A stretch of 29,066 nucleotides of DNA from an uncultured Parabacteroides sp. GTDB taxonomy: Bacteria > Bacteroidota > Bacteroidia > Bacteroidales > Tannerellaceae. The stretch is from contig CAKUZF010000033.1 in assembly GCA_934718155.1 (NCBI GenBank), forward strand, positions 1-29,066, given 5' to 3'. Of the stretch, positions 8,772-16,800 are shown piece by piece; within the stretch, counting starts at the first letter, position 1; the number at the start of each line of letters is the position of its first letter. Position numbers and translations under genes: made by a program. The notes below the pieces were generated by a model. That model was not told the DNA's origin and ran no database searches. It saw nothing but the letters and a program-made list of their open reading frames with translations.

Positions 8772-10004
8772 TTAGTTGTTTCCTTTCTCGCTTGATTTGT
8801 CTAATTTTCCATCCAGCTTGTATTCCTTTTCGTCAATCTCCCAAGGCTGAATCTTAGGCTCCAGGATGGCCAATTCGCCACGACGCAGCTCCAGGTTGAA
8901 GTGATAGCGTTTGGCGCTTTCCAAAACTCTTCCTTCCGTGTCGACCTTGCGGGTCACGACATGCTCAACCCGCTTCGCCTCGGGCGTTCTATCGCCCTCA
9001 GGCATCTCTACCCAGGTGACGCGAATGGCGCTCAGTCGGCCAAAGGCGATCGCATGATAGGCATTCAAGAATTTATCAGTGAGGTATTCGGTCGTCTCAT
9101 ACAGTTTCATCGCCGTGCCATAGGGGTTCTGCTCCAGCTCCGTCGCCGAGTATTTTCTTAGATCGACAGGCACGGCATAGGGCTCATGGTAGTTGCCTTG
9201 GGCATCCACCTCATAGAACACATAGGCCTCTTCCGACACGCCCAGCAGCTCCACCTTTCGAATACTCATATTCGTCAAGTCTTCCACGCTTCCATCGCCG
9301 CTTTTCTTCACGTTCACATGCACGCACGAGAAGCAGTGCTTGAAGAAGAGCTTCACTCGGTTCGTCTCAGGATCGGAAGCCTTCGGTACTTCTTTGGCAT
9401 AGGCCTGGATGATGTCTGGCTGCTGTTTCTGATCAGTATATTTCTTGGTATCCAGGATGTAGCTATTTGCCTTGTAGGTGGTCTCGCCCTCCTCCAGCGT
9501 TGCATCCGGATGTGCGTCGTCCATCTTCAGCGTACCCTTGTCGGTGCCGCCCACATAGTCGGGTTTTTTAGCCTTGTTCAGGTCGGTGATCGCCAAGAAG
9601 ATGTGCTTCTTACGGTTCCTCCAGATGAAGATCTCCGCCTCCTTGTCGAAGCCATACTTATCGACTTCTGTAGGCGTTGCAAAGTCCGCTTTCCGATAGA
9701 CCGAGTTGCCTTTCGTGTTGTTCACCACCAGCCAGCTGGTCTCATCATGCGTGTGGCTCGCATCGACTCCGCTCGTACCTATATAATACATGCGGCAGAC
9801 AAAGCGAGCACCCTCGGGCAGGTAAAGCGTTTCGCCTCTCGCCTTCCCCGTCTTCGTCGACAGCGCATCCGCACCCGTAGCGAAGCAAACGGGGCCTAAG
9901 TCGCCCGTCTGCTCGGAAGGCTCCTGCCAGTCGATCGGCGAGCAGGCCACAGCCAAGGTGAGCAGCCCCATCGCCCCTATCTGTTTCCAATATCGCTGTT
10001 TCAT
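8772..10004 (-). CDS. Fimbrillin-like lipoprotein, single domain
   Basis: 410 residues. The signal peptide has lipobox AVAC (Cys21), then Thr50-Lys51. The body has a strand KLFFKHCFSCVHVNVKK, matching the F.HxMSK region of fimbrillin-like proteins, and a closing pair RYHFNLELRRGELAILEPKIQPWEI, matching the family's last strands, though the usual DWxxV is here QPWEI. Its ATG lies 1 nt after the stop of the upstream gene (10006), so translational coupling is very likely, and only 2 nt separate its stop from the next ATG. It is the short, divergent member placed between the double-domain proteins and the beta-helix proteins. It could be a connecting or anchor-type subunit by position, but nothing in the sequence proves that. 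Confidence 0.8.
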   Translation of the reverse strand: MKQRYWKQIGAMGLLTLAVACSPIDWQEPSEQTGDLGPVCFATGADALSTKTGKARGETLYLPEGARFVCRMYYIGTSGVDASHTHDETSWLVVNNTKGNSVYRKADFATPTEVDKYGFDKEAEIFIWRNRKKHIFLAITDLNKAKKPDYVGGTDKGTLKMDDAHPDATLEEGETTYKANSYILDTKKYTDQKQQPDIIQAYAKEVPKASDPETNRVKLFFKHCFSCVHVNVKKSGDGSVEDLTNMSIRKVELLGVSEEAYVFYEVDAQGNYHEPYAVPVDLRKYSATELEQNPYGTAMKLYETTEYLTDKFLNAYHAIAFGRLSAIRVTWVEMPEGDRTPEAKRVEHVVTRKVDTEGRVLESAKRYHFNLELRRGELAILEPKIQPWEIDEKEYKLDGKLDKSSEKGNN

Positions 10005-10005
10005 A

Positions 10006-11997
10006 TCAATCCCAGTCTAAGTTAGCGTCGCCATTCACGGTTACCTCCGTCCAGTTCTTCACGAAAGCGATAAGCTGCACCGCCTCCTTCTTGAGGGTAA
10101 TGGTGTAGGTGTAGTGCTTGCCTCCCTCCCACGTCGTCACGGCGGTTCCGGTTTCGTTGGTCAGGCACTTATTCAGTGCGATCTTATACGTAGAGACGTC
10201 GTTCTTTAATCGGATGGTCAAGATCATCTCGTCGGTCAGCGTCTGCGGGACGACGATCGACGAAGCGGTAGTAGTCGGCGTAAGAACGACTTTGTCTCCG
10301 GCCACCGCAGAGGGCGTAATCTTGCCGTTGGCTGGCTCGATCGTGCCTTTCTTCACCACCTGCGCCAGGCTGAGGGTCGCTCCGTCCAGATCCACACGGT
10401 CGGCGGCTCCCTCGGGGGAGCTCTTCAGCGTGAAACTGATTTGGCTCATCGCATGATCGAAACGCAGGGGCACTTTACCCGTGCGGGGATTGATGGCCAC
10501 GCCCTCTTCGAAGTTTTGCGTTGTACCGTCCTCGATGTTGCCCGTATGCTTCGGCGTAGTGGCCCAAAGCAGGTCGGTGCCTTGCTCCACATCGAAGGAG
10601 TAGTTGTCCGAGCCCGATGCTGGCTTATAGCTCATTATCGCATTGTCCTTCAGCTTAGCCAAGCCGCGGAAGTAATAGCAGTCTGTGCCATTGTCCCAAT
10701 AGAGCGCGGGGGCGTTGGTCCACTTCTTATCCGTTGCGTGGTAGGTGCTGGTCGTGGCGTAGTTGTTCTTCGTAACGGTCGAAAGAGCCGTTTGCCCCTC
10801 CGTTTGCTTCACCCAGAAGACATCCACTGAGCCGTCGGTCAACTGCGTTCCGTCCGTTACGATGCTCTTCACGTCGTTGGCGAACCGAACGATTCCTTCG
10901 CCTGTGGCCTCCACATTCACCCAGTCGGTCAGGGAAGCCACGATGTTTACGCGCTGCTTCTTCACGGTGAGGGTCAGCTTGTAGTTCACGCCAGGCTTTG
11001 TTGTCTTGCCTCCGTCGAGCTGGTCTTTCCAAGCGGTTAATATATTTGGGGTGATCGTGATCTTGTAGTTGTTGTTGGCCACATTGTTGATCTGGGCCAA
11101 GGTGAGCCCATCCGTCAGCTCCAAGCCGGGGATCATCAAGGCCTCGAAAGTCTTCGTCGTCGCCTCGGCGATTGGATGCATCTTTATAGTGCCCGTAGAA
11201 GTGTCGTCGGGAACGACCTTGCCATCCGGCGCATTCATCTCGCCCTTCAGATAGACATCCGTCAAGGCGGCGGAGGTACCACCCAATGCCGTTCCATTAA
11301 ATGCGCCATCGGTCTGCACCACGACCGTCACCTTGCTCATCGCATGGGTGTAGGGGATGGTGAGGGTGCCATGGGAGGCCGGATCGCCCTGCGTACCATG
11401 CTCATATTTCACAGGGGTTTGCGCCTTCGACCATAGCAGGTCGCTCGTTTGGTAGCCACTCGTCTGATCGGCGGCTACCTGCCAGGTTAGTATGCCTGCA
11501 TGTTCATTGGGTTTGAAATCCCCCGTATTGCCGTTGTAGCAATAGCCGTAATAAGATTGGAGGGCATGCCCCTCTGTGCGGAGGTCATGGGTCGTCGAGC
11601 TGAAATCATCCCAATAGACGGTCTCCTGGAAAGAAGAGGTAGATTCCTGCTTCGGTGTCTCCGTCGGATTCACGGCGGTAGAAGCTCTATTGACTGTCAG
11701 TTTCACCCACGACTCCACGGAGGCGTCTACACGCGTGTAGTCGGCGGAAGAGCCCTCTTGCTGCTTCACCTGCCGGATATAAGCATAAAGCACATCGCCC
11801 GCCGCCAAGTTCGAGCCCGCCGCCTTGGTCTGCACCGCCGAGCCGGAGAGGGTTGCCGTTATCGACAACGCTTCGCGCCCCACCTCGGGTGAAGGGTTGG
11901 GCGTAGGATTGGGAATCGGATCCATCGCATCCGAACAACCCGTCAAGGCCAGCCAGCCGGCTGCCACCATCATCCAATGTCTATATCCTATCTTCAT
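10006..11997 (-). CDS. Double-domain fimbrillin-like lipoprotein
   Basis: 663 residues with lipobox LTGC (Cys21), a Pro/Asn-rich stretch (PIPNPTPNPSP), then Thr57-Lys58-Ala-Ala. Two fimbrillin-like domains follow each other. The first has VYWDD at 127-131, DLLWSK at 186-191, THAMSKVTV at 217-225 and NYKLTLTVKKQRVNIVASLTDW ending at 359. The second repeats the order from about 365: ALYWDN, TDLLWATT, DHAMSQISFTL, and a closing strand VKNWTEV near the C-terminus. Only the first has a signal peptide. FimA/Mfa1-type proteins normally have one such unit (two beta-sandwich subdomains), so this is a fused pair. It is likely a pilus shaft or adaptor subunit. The gene starts 33 nt after the upstream stop and has no clear Shine-Dalgarno. 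Confidence 0.87.
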   Translation of the reverse strand: MKIGYRHWMMVAAGWLALTGCSDAMDPIPNPTPNPSPEVGREALSITATLSGSAVQTKAAGSNLAAGDVLYAYIRQVKQQEGSSADYTRVDASVESWVKLTVNRASTAVNPTETPKQESTSSFQETVYWDDFSSTTHDLRTEGHALQSYYGYCYNGNTGDFKPNEHAGILTWQVAADQTSGYQTSDLLWSKAQTPVKYEHGTQGDPASHGTLTIPYTHAMSKVTVVVQTDGAFNGTALGGTSAALTDVYLKGEMNAPDGKVVPDDTSTGTIKMHPIAEATTKTFEALMIPGLELTDGLTLAQINNVANNNYKITITPNILTAWKDQLDGGKTTKPGVNYKLTLTVKKQRVNIVASLTDWVNVEATGEGIVRFANDVKSIVTDGTQLTDGSVDVFWVKQTEGQTALSTVTKNNYATTSTYHATDKKWTNAPALYWDNGTDCYYFRGLAKLKDNAIMSYKPASGSDNYSFDVEQGTDLLWATTPKHTGNIEDGTTQNFEEGVAINPRTGKVPLRFDHAMSQISFTLKSSPEGAADRVDLDGATLSLAQVVKKGTIEPANGKITPSAVAGDKVVLTPTTTASSIVVPQTLTDEMILTIRLKNDVSTYKIALNKCLTNETGTAVTTWEGGKHYTYTITLKKEAVQLIAFVKNWTEVTVNGDANLDWD

Positions 11998-12030
11998 CGC
12001 TTCTTACTTTATTCTTCTATTGATTTATAA

Positions 12031-14202
12031 TTACATCCAGATGTCCTCGTCCGCCTCCACGGTGATCCAATCGGTCAGTGTGGCGGTGATCTCCATCGCC
12101 GTCTTCTTCAGCTTCAAGGTATATTTGTAATGCTTGCCTGATTCCCATTTCGTAATGGACTGGCTTGCGCCCCCTCCTACACGAACCGGTATATCCTTGA
12201 TGGTAGCATAGTAATAATCCTGCGTGCCACCCTCGTTATTCACCGTAATCTTGAACTTCATACCCGCCAACTCTTGCGGAAGAACGATGTCGTGACGCTT
12301 CAACTTATTCTCATCGCCTGCGACAACCGTCGTCGTATAGGAGTTCTGCTTCTGCCCTACCGCCGCACGATCGCCCAAGCGGATGTAGCCGTCGGTATAG
12401 CCACCTACAATCTCAACAGTTGTGTTTTCATTCAGTATTACATCGCCAGCAGCGCCCTCCGCCAGCGAATGCGCCAACAGGATCTCCACTTGCGACATCA
12501 TATAGCGGAAGTTCAGGTTGATCTTTCCACTGCGGGCGCAGATGCCATTCTCCGACATATCCACCTGCGGATGCTCTCCGCTCCCGCACTGACTTCCCTT
12601 CGCAATCTCGGGCATACCAATCATCAGGTTGCTGGGGAACTTCGTTTTGTCGTAAGCGCCATTCTGCACGGCAATGCCTTGCTCTGTCGCTCCTGCGGCG
12701 GTTGTAAACGCTTTCACCTGCGGCACAGCGGTCGATGCGGCGTCAGTTGTCGTTGCCGGATAGACGCCACGGAAATGATAGTGGGTGTCGTGGTCGGGCC
12801 AGTAAAGAGGCGTTTCTGTTGCGCCCGTATTGTCATAGAACACACAGGCACGCGGCGAGGTGGTGCCAGTCCCCCATTTCACCTTGCGCAGCGGCTTATA
12901 ATAGTCGCCTACCTGCAATGAGGTTTCGTCGCTATAGCCCGTCAGCTTCTCCGTGCTTCGGAAGAAGTCGAAACCGTCGGTAATCGCAGTCAAATCGCCC
13001 GTCTCACCCGTACCGCCCGCACCTGCCGTTAAGGCAATAACGGGTGATGCCTCTTCGGCCTCTACATCCACCCAGTTGGTGACCGTTGCCGTTACGTTCA
13101 CGCCCGTCTTCTTCACCGTCACGTTGATGATATAGTTATAGCCGGGAAGGGTCTTATAGTCCGTATGCCCTCCTGCGGCATCGATCGCCGCACGGATCTC
13201 TTTGGCGGTCACGTAATAATAGTTTTTATCCGCATCAATGCGAGCCACCACGTCGTTGTCGCTTTCGCCCAAGCAGGTGCCGGGATAGACCAGCGCCACC
13301 TGCGTATTCACTTCGTGGCCGCTCTCCACTTTCTCGGTTTCATCTCCGGCTTTAATGGTTTTCATGCTTGTCGGCGACGGGGTCGCTACGGCCTCACGAA
13401 TGTTGATGGTTCCATCAGCGAAGGCATACTCGCCACCTGTGGGTAACGAGCCATCTTTATACCGATTGCGATTCAGCGTAACGGTAGGGCTATTCGTAAA
13501 GGCATACGTTCCATTGGTTTGCAGAAAGCCATCGGCAGGCTTCAGGTTGAAGGTGATCTTACTCATCAGGTGCTGGAAGATTAGGCGGCTCATGTCCTCC
13601 TTGTTGCGATTCTCAAAGGTCAAGCGGCCAGGCTCCTTTTCGTCCGACAGGTTGTTGGCCACCAAGATGTCTTTGGAGAGCACTTTATTTCCTTCGGTGT
13701 TTCCTTCGGTTTCTAAGACCCAGGACATTTCGCCCTCCCATACTGCATCATCCATCGCCGTAGTCGCCCCATCTACCGCTACGGCTAAGATGTCAAGGCC
13801 CTTATCGCGGCCCGTCGTTTTGTTATCCGGGTCGCCCGTGCCATAGTCGTCCCAATAGAGAACGGGGTCGAAAGTCAAGGGATTCTCTTTGCCACCCGTA
13901 ATAGCCTGCTCTGCGCCAGCCGTAGCGGTTGTGGTCTGGATAATCTCTGAGGGGGTATTCCCCGTCCACGTGCCTTTCACATGCAGCTTGAACTTCGTGT
14001 CTTGGCTTAGGGCGACATACGTATCGCCTGCCGCACGAGTCAAGGGCTGCTGGGCGGGGCTGTTGCTCACCCCCACTTGCAGCATGATCGCCCCGTTCTC
14101 GGGGCGGTCCGGATTGATCACGTCGTCGCTACAGGAGGGCATGGCCAACAGGCCCATGCCAATTCCCAATAGGATTGCCTTTATCTCTTGTTTGCCTTTC
14201 AT
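12031..14202 (-). CDS. Double-domain fimbrillin-like lipoprotein
   Basis: 723 residues. The N-terminus carries a lipoprotein-like signal (LLAMPSC, Cys24; Pro at -2 is not ideal for a lipobox), then LTRAAG with Thr55-Arg56. Domain one has LYWDD at 115-119, DILVANN at 178-184, FQHLMSKITFNL at 209-220 and GYNYIINVTVKKTGVNVTATVTNW ending at 377. Domain two repeats this: GFDFFRSTEKL, PLYWPDHDTHYHFRG, NLMIGMP, FRYMMSQVEIL, and HYKYTLKLKKTAMEITATLTDW near the end. The paralogy with its two neighbours (10006-11997 and 14283-16745) is plain from shared motif order. It is probably a pilus subunit. It begins 80 nt after the upstream stop, the widest gap in the operon, which contains stable hairpins. Confidence 0.87.
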   Translation of the reverse strand: MKGKQEIKAILLGIGMGLLAMPSCSDDVINPDRPENGAIMLQVGVSNSPAQQPLTRAAGDTYVALSQDTKFKLHVKGTWTGNTPSEIIQTTTATAGAEQAITGGKENPLTFDPVLYWDDYGTGDPDNKTTGRDKGLDILAVAVDGATTAMDDAVWEGEMSWVLETEGNTEGNKVLSKDILVANNLSDEKEPGRLTFENRNKEDMSRLIFQHLMSKITFNLKPADGFLQTNGTYAFTNSPTVTLNRNRYKDGSLPTGGEYAFADGTINIREAVATPSPTSMKTIKAGDETEKVESGHEVNTQVALVYPGTCLGESDNDVVARIDADKNYYYVTAKEIRAAIDAAGGHTDYKTLPGYNYIINVTVKKTGVNVTATVTNWVDVEAEEASPVIALTAGAGGTGETGDLTAITDGFDFFRSTEKLTGYSDETSLQVGDYYKPLRKVKWGTGTTSPRACVFYDNTGATETPLYWPDHDTHYHFRGVYPATTTDAASTAVPQVKAFTTAAGATEQGIAVQNGAYDKTKFPSNLMIGMPEIAKGSQCGSGEHPQVDMSENGICARSGKINLNFRYMMSQVEILLAHSLAEGAAGDVILNENTTVEIVGGYTDGYIRLGDRAAVGQKQNSYTTTVVAGDENKLKRHDIVLPQELAGMKFKITVNNEGGTQDYYYATIKDIPVRVGGGASQSITKWESGKHYKYTLKLKKTAMEITATLTDWITVEADEDIWM

Positions 14203-14242
14203 CTTTTCTTTTCCCGTTTCTCTTCTCTATACATATATATAT

Positions 14243-14289
14243 GCGGCCCCGTAGGGCCGCCGGTCCAAAGGACTAACGAAGTTTAGTCC
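14243..14289 (-). promoter_or_regulatory. Intercistronic hairpins at the stop codon of the AT-rich fimbrillin gene
   Basis: In the minus-strand transcript three inverted repeats follow one another. GGACTAA (14283-14289, including the TAA stop) pairs with TTAGTCC (14270-14276) across a 6-nt loop. The GTCC within that second arm can instead pair with GGAC (14263-14266) across TTT. GCGGCCC-TACG-GGGCCGC (14243-14260) then forms a 7-bp GC stem with a UACG tetraloop closed by C-G. An AT-rich run, not a T tract, follows. It could be an mRNA-stability, processing or attenuation element; it is not a normal intrinsic terminator. Confidence 0.55.
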
Positions 14290-16745
14290 TCCAAGGTGAC
14301 GTCTTGCCTGTTACCTTCCACCTTTTTCCAATCAACGATCGTACAGGTAATGGCCTCAATCCCTGTCTTTTTCAAAACAAAATAATAAGTATAGCTGTAA
14401 CCCGGGTACCAACGCTTAATCTCATTATTTTCTACATGATCTTGTTTAACACTTGAACCAGAAACTCTCTGCACTTTGATCGTGCTCAAATTTTCCACCA
14501 CATAATACAAGTTGTCGTCTGGTGTTTGAATCGTAATACCCACTTTATCTGTTCCATCTACCAACGGCTGGGGAACCACGCAATACGTATACGTTTTCGT
14601 TTTGTAATACTTTTGGGGCTCTTCTCCAAACGTATGATTTTTCGTTTCACAATAGTCTGTAGCAGATGTACAAGTTGGCGCTGTAACTGTGCTCTTCTGC
14701 TGCTTTGTATCCGATGGGATAATCTTACCCGTTCCCATTAGCACATTAGCCGAACCCGAGAAATTAATCAAGTTCACTTCTGACACCTTACGTGTTTTAT
14801 CGTTATCATACAGCGTAACAGATTGAGGCAAATATTCTCCAGCATCATCCACCGGCGTAAGCAGCACCACATTAATCTTACTCATCATGTGTTGCTCCAC
14901 GATGTTGATCGCATCCTTCGTAGGACCGATAGGATCGGTCAATTGCGATTCAAAGCCTTTATCTGGATCATAATTCAAGTTAGTTATGTCTCCCTTAAAC
15001 ACAGCACCCCAATGATAATCATTGTAGTTATTATCATCTATACCAGTCGATATTGCTGCTGATTTATCAGCATTCACCGGGCCTGAAAACATCTCAAAGA
15101 AATCTCCGTCGGGATTTGCTTTTATCGGTGTTCCCGGCCAAACGGTACGGAAATGATAGAAAGTCTTATTGCTCTCGAAGAACCAAGAGGTTTTCCACGA
15201 TAATACATCCTTTTTAATCTCATTAGAATTTTTTGTGCTCAACTTATCCTCTTTGTACGTTCCGTCAGTGACATACCCCCTCATATACTGCAAGTCTCCA
15301 TCGAATCTGATATTATTAGGAGATGTAACGCTGTTGTTCAGATTCAGAACTCGATAGAGATCAAAATTTTCACAAGCGGTTGCGTATGCATCCGGCTTAA
15401 AGCTATTCAATTTGATATAGGCATTCTCCGCATCGAAACGTTCAGACGTAACCTCTTTCCAATCCACCAATGTAGCCGTCACGTTGCTGATAGCCGTCTT
15501 GTTTACAGTAATGCTAAGCACATAGTGTGTACCTTGCTCCATGGTAATATCACCTGAACCAGTCAATCCTCCATCTCTCAATGCTTTATTAATCTGAGCG
15601 TGCGACACGTAATACACATTTTCATCAATCTCAAAGCTCATCACATTGTCGCTTACATCACCTTTTTTGATTGTATAGCCTGGCAACATCTGCGCTTTCA
15701 GTATATAGGCGGGTGTATTTGATTTAGAAGTGTTATCTAAGGTACTTCTTTTGTCATCCTCTTGGTTAATACCCTTGATATCTAAGTTGTTCAGACTAGA
15801 CCATTCGCCCTTCTGTATATTCAGTGTGCCCGAGGTTGGCATCTGATGCAAAATGACATTCGGCTTTACATGCGCATCTGTAAAAGCGAATGGTTTGGAA
15901 GATTTACTCATATCGAAGCCTTCACCCGCATACAGCTGAATCGTGACACGGGTCAGCGCATGCTTAAAGATCATGTGCCCCTTGTCGAAATGGCCAGGGC
16001 CTTCCGTTTTGGTCTTATCAACTAACTTAAATGAAAGCATACCATTTTCGAAGTTTGGATAAGGATCAGCTTCAGAAGCTTTATAGCTAAACTTTGGATA
16101 ATCTCCATCCTTCCATACATATCGGCCATTCTTTCCTAAAGTTTCATCGGCTTGAATATTATTGCTGTAGCAAAGATCCTCATTTTCTATCAGCTCTTTA
16201 GTTTGAGCAGTACTTACCGTCCAGCTCATCGTATTATTTTCTGTTCCCGTCTTCCAATCAGGGTTAGAAGTATCATTTACTTTAGTTCCAGAATCATCTA
16301 ATTTTTTTTCTAAGATTGTTCCACCATTTTCCACATCCGATTTCCCGGGAACAGCGATAGCGTACACTGAGATCTGCGCAGCTCGACCAAAAGCATCATC
16401 CCAATATCGTTTATATGCTTCATTACAATCAACTTTTGAATAAGTCTGTCCTGTCTCCGCTTGTTTTGCCTGTAAAAGCGTACGTGTAAATCGAACATTG
16501 GTTGTTGATCTATTTTCTGTGCTAACAAAACGCGCAGCAATTTGAGTTGTTGCCTCAAAGCCATTATCCGCCTTCGTCAACGCCTTTGTGGATGTTCCGC
16601 CTCCTGCCTCATCGCTGGCAGAGAAAGAGATGGAAGTCTTGAGGGAAGGATCGATAACGTCGCCCGAGTTGATGACCTCGTCGTCGCTGCAACCCACCGT
16701 GCCAAGGGCGGTGGCCATGCAAAGTGCGTAAAAGTACTTTTTCAT
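14283..16745 (-). CDS. Double-domain fimbrillin-like lipoprotein with AT-rich mature region
   Basis: 820 residues, second cistron. The signal peptide has lipobox GTVGC (Cys19), then STKALTKAD (Lys54 and Lys58). Domain one has RYWDDAF at 113-119, DLCYSNN near 190, FKHALTRVTIQL at 260-271 and HYVLSITVNKTAISNVTATLVDW ending at 429. Domain two repeats it: FDLYRVLNLN, FFESNKTFYHFRTVWPG, EQHMMSKINVVLL, and YSYTYYFVLKKTGIEAITCTIVDW near the end. The C-terminus (VTLED) resembles that of the first cistron (VDLED). Sampled lines of the mature region are 33-40 % GC, whereas the leader (16561-16745) is 52-58 % and neighbours are 50-70 %. By place and architecture it is a candidate shaft or variable subunit. 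The start is preceded by an A/T-rich leader without Shine-Dalgarno, 55 nt after the upstream stop. Confidence 0.87.
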   Translation of the reverse strand: MKKYFYALCMATALGTVGCSDDEVINSGDVIDPSLKTSISFSASDEAGGGTSTKALTKADNGFEATTQIAARFVSTENRSTTNVRFTRTLLQAKQAETGQTYSKVDCNEAYKRYWDDAFGRAAQISVYAIAVPGKSDVENGGTILEKKLDDSGTKVNDTSNPDWKTGTENNTMSWTVSTAQTKELIENEDLCYSNNIQADETLGKNGRYVWKDGDYPKFSYKASEADPYPNFENGMLSFKLVDKTKTEGPGHFDKGHMIFKHALTRVTIQLYAGEGFDMSKSSKPFAFTDAHVKPNVILHQMPTSGTLNIQKGEWSSLNNLDIKGINQEDDKRSTLDNTSKSNTPAYILKAQMLPGYTIKKGDVSDNVMSFEIDENVYYVSHAQINKALRDGGLTGSGDITMEQGTHYVLSITVNKTAISNVTATLVDWKEVTSERFDAENAYIKLNSFKPDAYATACENFDLYRVLNLNNSVTSPNNIRFDGDLQYMRGYVTDGTYKEDKLSTKNSNEIKKDVLSWKTSWFFESNKTFYHFRTVWPGTPIKANPDGDFFEMFSGPVNADKSAAISTGIDDNNYNDYHWGAVFKGDITNLNYDPDKGFESQLTDPIGPTKDAINIVEQHMMSKINVVLLTPVDDAGEYLPQSVTLYDNDKTRKVSEVNLINFSGSANVLMGTGKIIPSDTKQQKSTVTAPTCTSATDYCETKNHTFGEEPQKYYKTKTYTYCVVPQPLVDGTDKVGITIQTPDDNLYYVVENLSTIKVQRVSGSSVKQDHVENNEIKRWYPGYSYTYYFVLKKTGIEAITCTIVDWKKVEGNRQDVTLED
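14341..16560. other. AT-rich island coinciding with the mature part of one pilus-subunit gene
   Basis: Hand counts of single 60-base lines give 33 % (14341), 40 % (14461), 37 % (15301), 35 % (16141) and 40 % (16501) GC, against 58 % at 16561, 57 % at 16681, 52 % at 12481 and 62 % at 1081. The upstream edge is abrupt, near codon 62. The downstream edge is softer (47 % at 14281). Confidence 0.8.
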
Positions 16746-16800
16746 ATTATGTTCTATTTTTATTATTCCTGTTTGTTACTATTCTGCTGCGTAAATCTTC

